A stretch of 64,000 nucleotides of DNA from Heliocidaris tuberculata (GCA_025618425.1 CM046850.1:27036133-27100132), one strand, 5' to 3'. Counted from the first letter of the stretch, positions 41,390 through 52,784 are shown. Notes: generated by a model from the sequence alone, not told the origin. Program-made: numbers and translations.

Positions 41390-42530
41390 CCACATCGGCT
41401 TTGCGTAGAATTGTATTGAAGAAAATGTCGTTAAATGGCATGTACTGAAATGGCTTTATTTGCTAATAACTGGGCTCTTTTTTGCTCTTTATGTGCCGTA
41501 TTTGGTATCATACGAAAGAGCATTTCATGGCCGTCATTTTGGGACCACTTTCATATTTTTATGGCAATCCTCTCGAAGCGTGTGATGCATGATAATTTAT
41601 AGAACAAAATGGCGTCTAAAATGTCACGCTTGACCGATTTTAAAAATCCGGCTTCGAGATTCTCTTCATTTTGCCTCAAAGAACATTCCTGCAAAATTTC
41701 AAGAAAAAAAAAGATCGTTCAGGGGGCCAAAGTTGGGATCCCGATTTGCCCCATAGACAATACGTGTAATGCATGGGCGGAAACTCTGCAGGATCCGTAT
41801 TATGACCTGACTTAAATCGCGATTTACTGAAAATTTTCTGTGAGACCATATACCGTGTTTGGTATCCCCGAAAAGGGAATTTCATTGCAGTCATTTTGAG
41901 CCGACTGCCGTTAGGGCGCCATTTAAAATAAGCATATTATTGAATAATATGTTGTGCAGGGTAAATTGAGGTTTTTACCACGCCACATCGGCTTTGCGTA
42001 GAATTGTATTGAAGAAAATGTCGTTAAATGGCATGTACTGAAATGGCTTTATTTGCTAATAACTTGGCTCTTTTTTGTTCTTTATTTGCCGTATTTGGTA
42101 TCATACGAAAGAACATTTCATGGCCGTCATTTTGGGACCACTTTCATATTTTTATGACAATCCTATCGAAGCGTGTGATGCATGATAATTTATAGAACAA
42201 AATGGCGTCTAAAATGTCACACTAGACCGATTTTAAAAATCCGGCTTCGAGATTCTCTTCATTTTGCCTCAAAGAATATGCCTGCAAAATTTCAAGAAAA
42301 ATAAAGATCGTTCAGGGGGCCAAAGTTGGGATCCCGATTTGCCCCATTGACAATACGTGTAATGCAAGGGCGGAAACTCTGCAGGATCCGTATTATGACC
42401 TGACTTAAATCGCGATTTACTGAAAATTTTCTGTGAGACCCTATACCGTGTTTGGTATCTCTGAGAAGGGAATTTCATTGCGGTCATTTTGAGCTGAATG
42501 TCATTAGTGCGCCATTTAAAATAAGCATAT
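41390..42530. repeat. two ~590-bp tandem units
   Basis: CGGCTTTGCGTAGAATTGTA begins each unit (about 41,396 and 41,988), and the two units are highly similar throughout (for example GGCCGTCATTTTGGGACCAC in both). The parallel minus-strand ORFs result from the duplication and carry no recognisable motif. Confidence 0.85.
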
Positions 42531-43480
42531 TACGCCATATTATGTAATGCATATTAATTTGAGATTTTTTGCGATAACTTCGTGATGACGTCATCAATTT
42601 TTACCAAATTCAGCTGACAGTTGTCAAATACATTGATACACACACCTACCAAGTTTCAAAGATGTAGGTTTAAATTTCGCAATTTTAGAGCAAGTTGAAG
42701 TTATTTCGGCATTTCCGTAAATTTCATGATTTTTACGAGCAATTTTCACCAAGTTGGTCTGTGATAAGGTATATATTATTTCAGTTGGCTGAATAGAGTA
42801 TATCTAGAAGCACCTAAATCCAAAAAAGGGTACGGTTTTAGCCAGGCATGATGGAGATACGGCTACAAGAAAATAGCCATTTTGGAAACTTTAGAGGGCG
42901 CTATTTTTATTATGTCGAATCATTGAAGCATGAAACTGATCAGGGATGTGTGCAATGACAAGATAAAGCCACAGTGAAAATTTGAGACAAAAATGACTTG
43001 ATATGAGGAAGTTATGGCAATTTTTCAAATTCGGGAATGAATATTTTAAGAATTTTAATGTTTTTTAATGTTGCCGATTTCGGATTTGAATTTAGAGTAT
43101 GAAGATGAAATTTTGAAGGTTAGGTTAAAAAAAGAAAGTTGAAGAGCAAGTCTTACTCTATCTAGAGCACTTTGTTAGAAGTCTGTAGCATGTAGGATAG
43201 TGGAGATAGGCTTGATGAAAAAAAGGCATGAAAATGGCCCGAAAATGAACAAAATGGCGCCTGGATGTTCATGCATGAGTGATTTCGGAAAATGAAGAGT
43301 CAGGTGCACAACTAGGCATGGCAATGAATATGGCTATGAAATTTGAAATGAAATGGACTTGAGGAAGGGACCTAATTACGAAACACAAAAGATACGTGCA
43401 AAGTCAATACGTTTTCGAGGTAAGAAGAAGACAAAGAAGAAGAAGAAGAAAAGGAATGTGCAGAACGCGAACGGAAATAA

Positions 43481-44311
43481 GGCAATGTCGAGGTCGACAT
43501 TGCAAATATCAGTGATCAAAGACATATTTACAAACACCCCTGAAGAATGGAAAAGTGAATTTAAAAGGCATACTTCAGTTGATGGGTTAAAAATTGAATT
43601 TATGTTCTGTAAAAAAGTTTTCCAATTTGAATCGGTATGTTCGAAGAATTTGTATAGGGCTTGTATAAATAAGATGGCCGACATTCCAATTAGTTTTCAC
43701 AATTTAGAATCATCATACAATATGTCAGTAAAAGAAATTGAAAAAGTCTTTTATCGTCCTAGATTAAGTACATTGGACAACAAATTGAGAGAATTTCAAT
43801 TTAAATTACTATATAACATTGTCTTCGTAAATTATCATTTACACAGGTTTCAATTTATAGCAAGTAATAAATGTTCTTTTTGCGGTAAAGATGAGGAAAC
43901 ATATAGACATATATTTCTGGATTGTGAGACAGTATAGGGACATTGTGGAAATTATGCAGTGTTCTGTTTAATCTTCCCATTCTTAAAGAATTAAGCTGGA
44001 AGGAAATCCATATTGGGGTAGATGAGAGAACTGAAAATAGACAATTACTTAATCTAATTAAATATTTAATATACCTTGGGAGAGGAAAAAATAAGCCACC
44101 GTTTGCTGAAGAGATACGAGAAAAGCTACTTAAGAGTAAAGAAGAAGAAAAGAAGATTGCATTCGAGCGAAACACATTAACACGACACTATAAAAAATGG
44201 GAACATCTAAAAGTATTAAGCACAAATCAAAACCAGAAGAAGGATAATGATGATGGGAGGGGTCCGCCGGGTTCGCGCATTCTGGGGTTTGACCGATCCT
44301 TGCCGCTGTAG
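43481..44311 (+). pseudogene. LINE ORF2 C-terminus with CCHC knuckle
   Basis: Resumes as SVIKDIFTNTPEEWKSEF, then NKLREFQFKLLYNIVFVNYH and the zinc knuckle CSFCGKDEETYRHIFLDC (C-x2-C-x8-H-x4-C), typical of L1/Tx1 C-termini. A TAG at 43935-43937 and a frameshift follow. The adjacent frame from 43940 continues TLWKLCSVLFNLPILKELSW to a stop at 44311. This third break is not in an A run. Confidence 0.85.
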
Positions 44312-44773
44312 ACTGCCCTCTTTTTTTTTTTTTTCTTTTTTTTTTTCTCTCTCTCTCTCTCTTTTTTTCCTTTTCTTCTTTCTTTCTTTCTTTTTCTATG
44401 TTTGTAGGTGTGTATGTGCATGTTTGGGTGTGGTTGTGTGTGTGGGTGTGAGGGAGGGGTTATTCTAATTATGTTTATTTGTTTCGTTGTCTGTCTGTCT
44501 TGTAACTTTTGTGGGGGAGGGGCGGGAGCGGGGTCAGTACAAATCAATCTCCGATTCATTCAGAGTGATATAAGTTGACCATTCAATAGTTTTATTACAG
44601 TATATTAGCAATATAATACCATATTTTGTCTTAGGAATTTATATTATGTGTTATAACTTTACAAGGTTCATGATTCGACTTATATTGTTAATGTTAATGT
44701 TGAGATACACTATATTTTGTATGATTGAACTGAATGAATCAATAAATACTACTTAAAAAAAAAAAAAAAAAAA
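44312..44773 (+). other. LINE 3' UTR and poly(A)
   Basis: T/CT-rich and TG-rich stretches, AATAAA near 44,739, then an A-run from about 44,755 abutting the ACTGG target duplication. Confidence 0.75.
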
Positions 44774-46116
44774 ACTGGTAATGGCGTCAGCACCATTCTC
44801 AACGAAGAAGAAAAAAATGTTTTTAACTACTGATTTATTAGTCTAGAATATCGTAAAATTGCCCAAATAGTCCGGTGATTCTAAAAGCAATCCTTATTTG
44901 ATCTAGAAACCGGTAAGAAACTTCACAGAAATGGATAGTATTGATAGGAACAGTAAGTTTAGATTTAATTTCTCTCGAGTTTCTCACTTGCAGCAGAAAA
45001 TGCTGCGGTAGCCAATATGCAGCTAGACGCCGGATCGGACGGCCCAGCGCGTACATGGCAAACGGCCAAATTTCGGGCATCGGCTCAGATTAGCCGTGGA
45101 GTCATTACTTTTGCATTGTGATTGTTGATTTAGAACTCATCCTAGTTAATAATGTGGATTCTCTGGGTCTTTTACTACGGAATATCGAACATCATATTTT
45201 TCAAATCTATCTGGAAAGAGACCGGTAAGAAACTTCACAGAAATGGATAGTACTGAAAGGAACAGTAAGTTTAGATTTAATTTCTCTCGAGTTTCTCACT
45301 TGCAGCAGAAAATGCTGCGGTAGCTATAATGCAGCTAGACGCCGGATCGGACGGCCCAGCGCGTACATGGCAAACGGCCAAATTTCGGGCATCGGCTCAG
45401 ATTAGCCGTGAAGTTTCATTACTTTTGCATTGTGATTGTTGATTTAGAACTCATCCTAGTTAATAATGTGGATTCTCTGAGTCTTTTACTACGGAATATC
45501 GAACATCATATTTATCAAATCTATCTGGAAAAAAAACTAGGTAGGATTTTTTATCTAGTTTCTTTCCGTATGCTCTAGATCGAACGTTGGACTAAATGTT
45601 GGCCTAGATTTAATTTCAGACCTATATGAACATACTACCTCATAACACCTGTAAAATTACACTTCGAATGATGCCTACTGACTTTATTTCTCACGGCTAA
45701 TCCCCCAAATTTCCCGTATCTAGCATACAAGTAGCAACACCAGCACCAACACCGAACGTGAAATGAAAATTTCTTAATCCCTAGGGTATAGTGTTAGTGA
45801 ACTGAATGTGGTACATGAAATTAAACACCGGCTGCCGAGCTCGGTTCAGCAGACAACATCTGACAAAAATTAAACACCGGCAACCGGAACTACGTCAGAA
45901 AATCAGAGGTCAACACGTAACACCGACTGATTTTTTTCTCATTTCATAGTCGGTGTTAGATCATGATTTCGCGGCAAAATAAACACTAACCACAAACACC
46001 AACACCGAGCGTGAAATCACCAAATGTAGATTTCAGTTTTGACCCCATAGTATAGTATTGCAACTACTCTGTAGCACCGCCAAGGGGTGGGTCTGCCGCC
46101 TTTGACGGCCCCTCTA

Positions 46117-46487
46117 GTTTTATATGTTATTTGCTTAAGCTTATCCATCATTTTCATTTTTAATTTTCAGTCAGATCTCTAAGAAAGACGGTTTCTAGAC
46201 AACTGATATCTAACTGACGGGATATGTGTACTATAACTGTTTCCATTTTGTATGATACCTTATCATTTATCGTTCTCCTGAAGAAGACGCTAGAAGCGTC
46301 GAAAATTCGAGAAAATAAAACATCAAACTTAGTGGCTACAATGTATCAACTATGTGGATACACCTTCTTTGTCCTGGTCTACGTCAATGCCAGTACGTGC
46401 ATGAAATCGCTTGAGAAAGATGTTAGGAAACGTCGAAAAGTTGTGACAGGAATAAATCAACCGTTGGATTAAAGCATGAAACTACTT
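46117..46487. other. no feature recognised
   Basis: Between the Helitron-like terminus and the TA microsatellite. An 82-codon open frame (46224-46472 +) has no recognisable motif. Confidence 0.35.
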
Positions 46488-46488
46488 T

Positions 46489-46559
<71 letters not shown>
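46488..46559. repeat. (TA)n microsatellite, left of the Tc1/mariner-like element
   Basis: TA dinucleotide repeat. The repeat resumes at 47646 on the other side of the element, as expected for insertion into a TA array. Confidence 0.95.
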
Positions 46560-46588
46560 CAGCCCTCACTGGAAAAATTATTAGACCA

Positions 46589-46747
46589 GGGCCCCATCTT
46601 ACAAAGAATTGCAATCAATCTCAAAATGGCAATAGCCAATCAAGATCATCGTAGCATGCACATATTGTTCAACATAGCCACTATCAACCAATCAGAATCG
46701 TTGTTTGAAACTTGTGATCAATCACAACTTTTTGTAAGATGGGGCCC
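46589..46747. mobile_element. 159-bp palindromic MITE (GGGCCCCATCTTACAAA ends)
   Basis: 17-nt perfect inverted ends at 46589-46605 and 46731-46747, nested just inside the left end of the Tc1/mariner-like element. Confidence 0.75.
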
Positions 46748-47177
46748 AGCTCCTTATAAAGGCCTATATGGCAAGTGTTGGCTTTATCAGTAATTGAATT
46801 TTCAGAATGATTTCTACTAGCTAACTCATAATGAGTGGATGAATACTCCCCCAAACAATCAACTCGTCTAATAACTAATCCCTCGGACAATTACTGCCAG
46901 GGTAATTGCCCCTAGGACAATTAACCCCGGAAAATTTTTGCTGAAGGACAATTACTTCTAAGGGGCATCCCAACGGATTGATAGTTCAGAACAACAAGCA
47001 GAGTGTAAATATCCTGGATGCTAACTGTCCTCAGGGATATTCTCCAGGGGTAGGGGTTTTGGAAAAATGTCTTGACAGAAGTGGTCTGGGGATAATTGTC
47101 CAGGGGGTATGCCTAATTTTCTCGTAAAGCCATGTCCACTCCTCTGGAGGCAGTTTGTTCAGTTCGTGGTGAAAATT

Positions 47178-47234
47178 GCTACATTTGATAATAGCAGTCA
47201 TGCCTTGTGGCATTCTGTCAACAAGGTGTTTCAT
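47178..47234 (-). pseudogene. Tc1/mariner transposase C-terminal relic
   Basis: KHLVDRMPQGMTAIIKC matches the order and spacing of the conserved 'LV-SMPRR-AVI-A-G' end of Tc1-like transposases. In-frame stops lie just upstream. Very short, so supportive rather than decisive. Confidence 0.4.
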
Positions 47235-47642
47235 TTTTTTGCCCCTCACGGTAGCTCATTCATCCTGCAAGAATTTTTTTTTTGTTTCATAAAATTAATT
47301 TTCCAATACCTTTAATTTATATGTCAGACCAAGAGTAGTTACACTTGAAATTCATCCTCTCAGACATTTTTATAGTCTATTAGGTGCTCCGAAAACTCTT
47401 TCTCATATGAAAAAAGGGGTGTTGTAATTGTCTGGGGAAATTTGTCCGGGACAATTTGTCCTGGCTGTAGTCGTCCTAGTGGTAACTGTCCTGGGGTAAA
47501 AAGTCATAGGGTAATTGTTCTAGTTAGTAGTAGTACATTAATCATGTATTAGCTGTTGATCATTTTCCTACTTCCATAGACAATGGACTTACCACTACTC
47601 ATATACCCCAAAATGGAGCTGGTCTAATAATTTTTTCCAGGG

Positions 47643-47645
<3 letters not shown>

Positions 47646-47702
<57 letters not shown>
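47646..47702. repeat. (TA)n microsatellite
   Basis: Continuation of the TA array to the right of the Tc1/mariner-like element. Confidence 0.95.
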
Positions 47703-47703
<1 letters not shown>

Positions 47704-47762
47704 TATTTGTAATAAAATAGCATATACAACAGCTTTGGCAACTCTCGTGGAAATAATTATAA

Positions 47763-48246
47763 TTGTGAGAAATGAAAATGAAAGAATAATGGTTGTGTAG
47801 CTTATTAAATCAAAGTTCCCCAGAGCTGCCCTCCCGTTTTGGAAATTTTGGCAAAGGCTGAAAAATGTCTCCGCCGGGAATCGAACCTGGGTTTTTGGCT
47901 TAAAACGCCAATGTATAATCTAATGATACATGTCTCTCAAAGCATTCGCTTGGATCCAGCTGAGGCATGCGGCTTGTCTTTGTTCAAAACTCACCTGCCC
48001 CCGACAAAGGAATAAATTATAAAGGTTGAAGATTTGTCAATCTGTCGGTCAACTGAATCTGGTGTCGCCGAAATCACTGGCCCTCAGTGGTCTAGTGGCA
48101 GTGGCGTTCTAAGCCAACGACCCGGGTTCGATTCCCGTCGGAGACATTTTTTCAACCTTTGCAAAAAATTTAAAAAGGGAGGACAGCTCTGGGGAACCTT
48201 GATTTAAGCTACGCAACCATTATTCTCTCATTTTCATTTCTCACAA
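47763..48246. mobile_element. head-to-head pair of tRNA-derived SINE arms (inverted repeat)
   Basis: The outer ~130 nt on each side are inverted copies (TGTGAGAAATGAAAATGA, GCTTAAATCAA, TTCCCCAGAGCTG, CTCCC and more). Each arm ends centrally in a tRNA-like segment. The right arm has an A-box TGGTCTAGTGG (48088-48098) and B-box GGTTCGATTCC (48125-48135). The left arm has the B-box on the minus strand (47877-47887). Anticodon-arm-like TGGC/GCCA stems are visible, but the acceptor stem does not pair, so these are tRNA-derived, not tRNA genes. TA repeats flank the unit. Confidence 0.65.
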
Positions 48247-48254
48247 GTATAAAT

Positions 48255-48264
48255 AAATAAATAA

Positions 48265-48320
<56 letters not shown>
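48255..48320. repeat. AT-rich (TAAA)n/(TA)n microsatellite
   Basis: Follows the SINE pair; the third TA block in this 2-kb interval. Confidence 0.9.
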
Positions 48321-48326
<6 letters not shown>

Positions 48327-49400
48327 ATCTTGAGCAAATACGAAACCTATCCGTATCTTGAAAACCTACTACATACATTTCGATATTAATATTTCTAAGT
48401 TAAAAATTATTAGATAGTTCGATATCATATCTGGAGCATCTTGAGAAATAGACAGGTGTGATTGTTTGATGGTTGGGGTTAGTGTACGGCAGCAGTAGGT
48501 TATTGTGCTAGAGGTTACTATTTATTGCACGTAGGCCGCCAGCTTTTGATAAATGAAATACCGAAATAATACGCTTAATTAGGACCCTTCGACTCCCTCA
48601 TGGGTTTTACACGTGTGTATAGTACATATTGACGTTGTTTGAATTTACGTCCAAGGTCGGGTATCTAAACTATTTATTACCTCCAATTTGTTTAATATTC
48701 CACTTGAGGAGGCAAGATCTTCATAGTAGCTTTATAGTAATGCTAGTATCTTGCTATTTATCGACTAAAATTTAAGAAATCTGACGAAAAGTTTTTTGAG
48801 GGCCATCAAAACTATACATTCCCTTTAAGAAGGTGTTTAATATTGATATGGCGCTCAAACATATTCTCTGGTAACAGTTTGCCCAGGGCTTTATTTCGTC
48901 AAAGACATATTATTACGCTATAGTGCTAGGGATACAGTTGGGTTTGGGCTAGGATTAATATAAGGTTAGGGTTTTAAGTACAGTTTTTGGTCCAGTGTTA
49001 AAGATATAGGTGAGTTCTAGTCATACTTTTACATTTTGAAAGACACTGTCTAGAAGTAATTGGGAAAGGTTCATTATGTAGTACATAAGAATTGATGTAC
49101 ACTCTGAGGTTTCGGAATCATCAAAATGATAGGATATTGACTCGATCTTGCTATAAGTCACGTACACTACACACATAAATGTGTATAAAGGACTGCAACA
49201 CATGTAGCATGAAAGTTTGGTCAAAGCTTTTCATGTTTTCAGCTATTTCGAATATGAATATATTTGAAGAGCAATTCTTTTTAAGGGGCATTTCTTCTAC
49301 GATATTCTTCTAAACTGACATGAAATATTTGTTTGTATGTTTGTTTGTTTATTTATTGTTTCTATTTGTAATTGTAACCATATTTCCAAATGTAATTCTA
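48321..49400. other. no feature recognised
   Basis: AT-rich, with a short TTAGGG-like degenerate stretch near 48,960-48,980. No supportable exon or element end. Confidence 0.4.
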
Positions 49401-49409
49401 TTGTACTAT

Positions 49410-49515
49410 TGTATTTTTTATCTTGTAGACGGACCCCTTAGAAGAACAGCTTCCAACTGAAAAGCGTGTTTCCTTCCGATATGTGGAGAATAAATAAATG
49501 AAAATAAAATAAAAT
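49410..49515 (+). mobile_element. possible LINE 3' end
   Basis: TTTTTTATCTTGTAGACGGACC, then GAAGAACAGCTTCCAACTGA, then AATAAATAAATGAAAATAAA resembles the conserved 3' hairpin-like region and (AAATA)n tail of CR1/L2-group LINEs. No coding part remains. Confidence 0.35.
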
Positions 49516-50003
49516 ACCGCAGAGCAGTTGTCGCAGAAGACTGTACCATTCATCCATTGGTACTGGTTGCAATGCCTCCAATTATTACTTATTCTCAGTT
49601 CTTGGCGATGTGCTTTATGTGGTAAGATGTACATCCATTGAGCCACTGAGAAGTAGCTTTGTAGTCGGTGAAAATTTCCATCTTTAAATTTCATTATATG
49701 AGCAAACACTAGCTATTAACCCTTTTCTTACTGGATCCAGGTGGTTCCTGCATTAAGCCTATTTGAATGACAGAATTCAGTAATCAACGTGTTAAATAGA
49801 AGCTAAATAAATTTTGGCTTTGGTCGGCTTAACGTTTGGGGTTGATAATGATGCTATTATGTTTCCATGTATTTTTTTTTTTTTTAAAGAGAGATAAACT
49901 AGTAGTAAAAGGTTATTAGTTTGGGTACAGAAGTAAGAGAGCCAATTTTGTGTGCCAAGAGATTTTACACGCTTTCTTCTTGCATGGTACAATGTGGTAT
50001 CCT

Positions 50004-50858
50004 CAGTGGCGTATCTACGGGGGGGGGGGGGGGGGAGGGGGGGGCAGAGGGGGCACGTGCCCCGGGTGGCACTTGAAGGGGGCGCAGAAAGTGCAAAAGA
50101 GAGAAAGAAAAGGGGGGAGAAATAAAATAAATTTTATGGTCTTTGAGGGTTTTTGTGCCCCAGTCAAGGAAAAATGCGTAAGAAATTGTTTTTTTATGGG
50201 GTTTGAAATGCGAAAATTTTCTAAAGCTCGGTCGCTTTTTCCCTCGCATAATTATGTTCAAGATATAACTATTTCACGCCCCCAATGGCGTTTTTAATGT
50301 GTTAAACATTAATTGACTCTAGTTGCTTTGCTCCCCCCCCCCCCCGCATAAGGCAGGAGCTTGTTAAATTTTGCGCCCCCAGATGGGATATAAGTGCATA
50401 AAAAACACTTTCCAAGTATAAAACATTGGAAAGAAATCATAAATTTGCTTTGCAATTGCCTTACTAAATTTCTCAATTACATTTCTTCAGGGTTTTCATT
50501 CATTCTGCGCCACCAAATTAGGAATGTTCAAAATTTCAAATAAAATTATTGCTAGGTCGCTGTATTCCCTAGGATTTTTTTTTTTGTAAGGGTAATGTAC
50601 ATAAGAAATTTCAATTTGAGGGGTGAAAGGGGGGGGGGGGGATCTGCCACTCGGTCGTGTTGCTCCCTCGCTTATACAATAACTCATCACATTTGGTCTA
50701 ACAACCCCGGATTATGTGCATCAAGACTCATTTTCACGTAGTGCCATCATTTCTAAATTAAAAACGCTCATTAATCTGAGTTTGGGCATTGGGGGGGGGG
50801 GGGGGGGCGCAGATTTGATAGTTTGCCCCGGGCACCAGAATACCTAGATACGCCACTG
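50004..50858. mobile_element. 855-bp hAT element with perfect 8-bp TSD
   Basis: Ends CAGTGGCGTATCTACGGGG and (minus strand) CAGTGGCGTATCTAGG. Both are flanked by the identical octamer GGTATCCT (49996-50003 and 50859-50866), the hallmark of hAT insertion. Long G tracts occur at both inner edges and near 50,631. No intact transposase is recognisable. Confidence 0.88.
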
Positions 50859-50936
50859 GGTATCCTATCAAAGAGGAAGAAATTAATGATTACTGTCTTT
50901 CTTGTCTTTCCTTTAGGCTCTTTTTTTTTTGTGGCC

Positions 50937-51177
50937 TAATAGACCGGTTTACTAAGTTATTCAAATTTATGGATGTTTCTTTCCGGAGGACCTAGTGACC
51001 AGATATTCCACCAACCTGTTATTAATAAATGGACTACAATACTAGGTATCCAGTTTGCATACATTACTTGTTGCTATGTCGGGCAAGCATCGGGAAAGCT
51101 TTCAGGTTGTCAAGAACAACCTTTGTTTAAAAAGCATGCATAAAATTTGAATATGTTAGTAAACCGGCCTATTAAGC
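50937..51177. mobile_element. ~240-bp MITE (AGACCGGTTTACTAA ends)
   Basis: ATAGACCGGTTTACTAAGTT is inverted at the right as ATAGGCCGGTTTACTAACAT. The arms continue ATTCAAATTT-like for ~30 nt. TA (or TAA) flanks both ends, suggesting a Tc1/mariner- or Harbinger-type target. Confidence 0.7.
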
Positions 51178-51192
51178 CATGGCATTTCATAT

Positions 51193-51425
51193 TATGCTAA
51201 TTATATTCATACTACATTGCTAGGCATGCACTCAGGTCTTCTTTTTTTACTATGTGTTTGTCATTTTATTATATTCCTTTTTATTGTGCACATGATAGAA
51301 AGAACACTTGTTTGCATGCCTAGCAATGTGTTTGATTATGTTCTTTTTTATTGCAACGCAGTATGCAGGTATGACTAGAACTAAGATCAGAACAAATATA
51401 AGAGTGGTATTTAATTAGCATAATA
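51193..51425. mobile_element. small nested palindromic element
   Basis: The outer inverted words ATTATGCTAATTA (near 51193 and 51412) enclose inner inverted arms ACATTGCTAGGCATGCA and TTGCATGCCTAGCAATGT (near 51220 and 51333). Non-coding. Confidence 0.55.
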
Positions 51426-51654
51426 AGGACTGCCCTGCTTAGGCTAAACAAAATCAGACCTTAATGTGAGCAAGATTGTGACAGTCTTAACCCGTTGACG
51501 ACTGAATTATCTCATTCCCATAGGCTTAACACAGGAACCGTCCGGTTCCCGTAGGTAATGGGTTAACCTTTGAAACAAATCAGAACCTTGACCATACTGT
51601 TTCTTGTTTCATTACGAATCTGTTCAAATTACTTATCAAATTATCCTTTCATGA

Positions 51655-51692
51655 GATTTTTTTTTTTTTTTTTTTTTTTTGGGGGGGGGGGT
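51655..51692. repeat. poly-T/poly-G tract
   Basis: About 23 T followed by 10 G, one of many long homopolymers in the window. Confidence 0.9.
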
Positions 51693-52124
51693 AAAATATT
51701 TGTTATTTTTTTTATTTAGTGATTATATGTATATTCCCTTGGTATATTATTGCATGTTAACGAGGAAAATTACCATATATGGACATTAAAAAATTGAATC
51801 GAATCGAAATTAATCAAATTGAAATTGTCTTTTTGATAACTTAACAAAATATGTAAATGTATTTGACGAGATATTGCAGAAGAGATGTTTTTTTTTTCAA
51901 ACACAATGTTTTACTGTAATGACAATAATTTGTTCGCCCCACAAACTTACTACTAAATTTTGTTTTCATGTTGTAACTGATCTTATGATAAGTCATATAT
52001 TGACTACATATAAAAAAGTTGAACACCTACTGCATGAAGTAGTAGGAGTTAGAAAATTAATACTTTTGATTTTTGATAACTTAAAGCAATAAAGCCTTTT
52101 TCAGACTGATCTTTTTCACAGTTT

Positions 52125-52264
52125 AGGGCCCTGTTTCATAAAACTTTTCATCAATGACAAGTTGCAATGACTTTTATAAGCTACTGAAATCCTTGCATCT
52201 GATTGGCTGAGAGCAAATTTGTCGGTAAAAATCACCGACAAGACACTTGATGAAACACCCCCTA
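52125..52264. mobile_element. 140-bp MITE (GGGCCCTGTTTCATAAAAC ends)
   Basis: Left AGGGCCCTGTTTCATAAAA and right, inverted, AGGGGGTGTTTCATCAAG. It includes a hairpin TTGTCGGT-ACCGACAA near 52,219-52,242. Related in style to the outer element at 9264-10288. Confidence 0.65.
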
Positions 52265-52784
52265 GATTTGAAGGATGTCAAATTTATGGTAAGCAAGTTT
52301 TATGACATTTCTTTGAATACTTTTCTTGAAATAATGCACTGAATATATCATTAGATTTTCACTTTTGAGAAATCAAGGCCACGAAATCAGTAATTAATTC
52401 GGAACAAAACTAAACCATTGTGTATCGCACCTGTCATTTCTGCCAACCTTTTACTGACCTACGTCACGAATGATTAACTGTTCTTGGTAAAAAAAAAAAA
52501 AAAAAAAAAAAACATGTTTGGGAATTTCAACTGGAATGCACAATATCAATTGTCATGATTGCTGTATTCTGAACTGATTACTGACAGACACAGATTTTTC
52601 AAAAATCGAAAAACTAATTTGGCAGGCAGTGTTTACTGAAACCAGGAAAATTCACTATCTTCATGTAACACTGATCAACATCGAACGAACAGAATCTTAA
52701 GGAGATGCCCCTGGATACGTGTAAGTAGGTGTTGGTTATATAACTGTACGTAATGCGAGATACAGTGACTACTGCGACTAGGCA

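Larger units (their letters stand above)
40511..43480. other. ~3-kb foreign/rearranged block inside the LINE
   Basis: Separates adjacent parts of ORF2. It consists of a long degenerate (ATG/GAT)n microsatellite (about 40,715-41,115), a tandem duplication of ~590 bp (about 41,390-42,530), AT-rich sequence with ACCAAGTTTCAAAGATGTAG-type text to about 43,260, and purine-rich sequence before the ORF resumes. No transposase or terminal repeats were recognised, so mechanism and exact edges are unknown. Confidence 0.6.
36610..44773 (+). mobile_element. L1/Tx1-like LINE with poly(A) tail and target duplication
   Basis: Inserted in copy C with ACTGG on both sides (36605-36609 and 44774-44778) and a poly(A) tail from about 44755. 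In order: two ~148-bp 5' monomers, ~560 bp without a recognisable ORF1, APE-type endonuclease, reverse transcriptase, a disrupted thumb region, C-terminal zinc knuckle and 3' UTR. Frameshifts and a ~3-kb internal block inactivate ORF2. Excluding that block the element is ~5.2 kb. Confidence 0.85.
36351..46116 (+). mobile_element. Helitron/Helentron-like repeat, copy C (split by a LINE)
   Basis: Left part 36351-36609 (lacking the first ~60 bp of the head) and right part 44774-46116, ending with the same CTGCCGCCTTTGACGGCCCC/TCTAG|TTT terminus. The internal ~310-bp unit is present twice (about 44909 and 45221). The split falls exactly within ACACTGG|TAATGGCG of copy A. Confidence 0.55.
46560..47645. 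mobile_element. 1.1-kb Tc1/mariner-like element with TA target
   Basis: Left end CAGCCCTCACTGGAAAAATT and right end on the minus strand CACCCCTGGAAAAAATTATT both continue TTAGACCAG-like. TA lies directly outside each end, and TA microsatellite is present on both sides. A minus-strand frame at 47178-47234 reads MKHLVDRMPQGMTAIIKC, resembling the LVxSMPRRxxAVIxAxG block at the C-terminus of Tc1-type transposases. The rest of the transposase is not recognisable. Confidence 0.7.

Noticed and set aside
41609..42487. Pair of similar open frames (MTAMKFP... on -, MASKMSRL... on +)
   Set aside because: Explained by a ~590-bp tandem duplication; no recognisable motif and the opposite strands are equally open.
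48079..48147. Functional tRNA gene
   Set aside because: A- and B-box sequences are present but the acceptor stem does not pair; the unit is part of a SINE-like inverted repeat.
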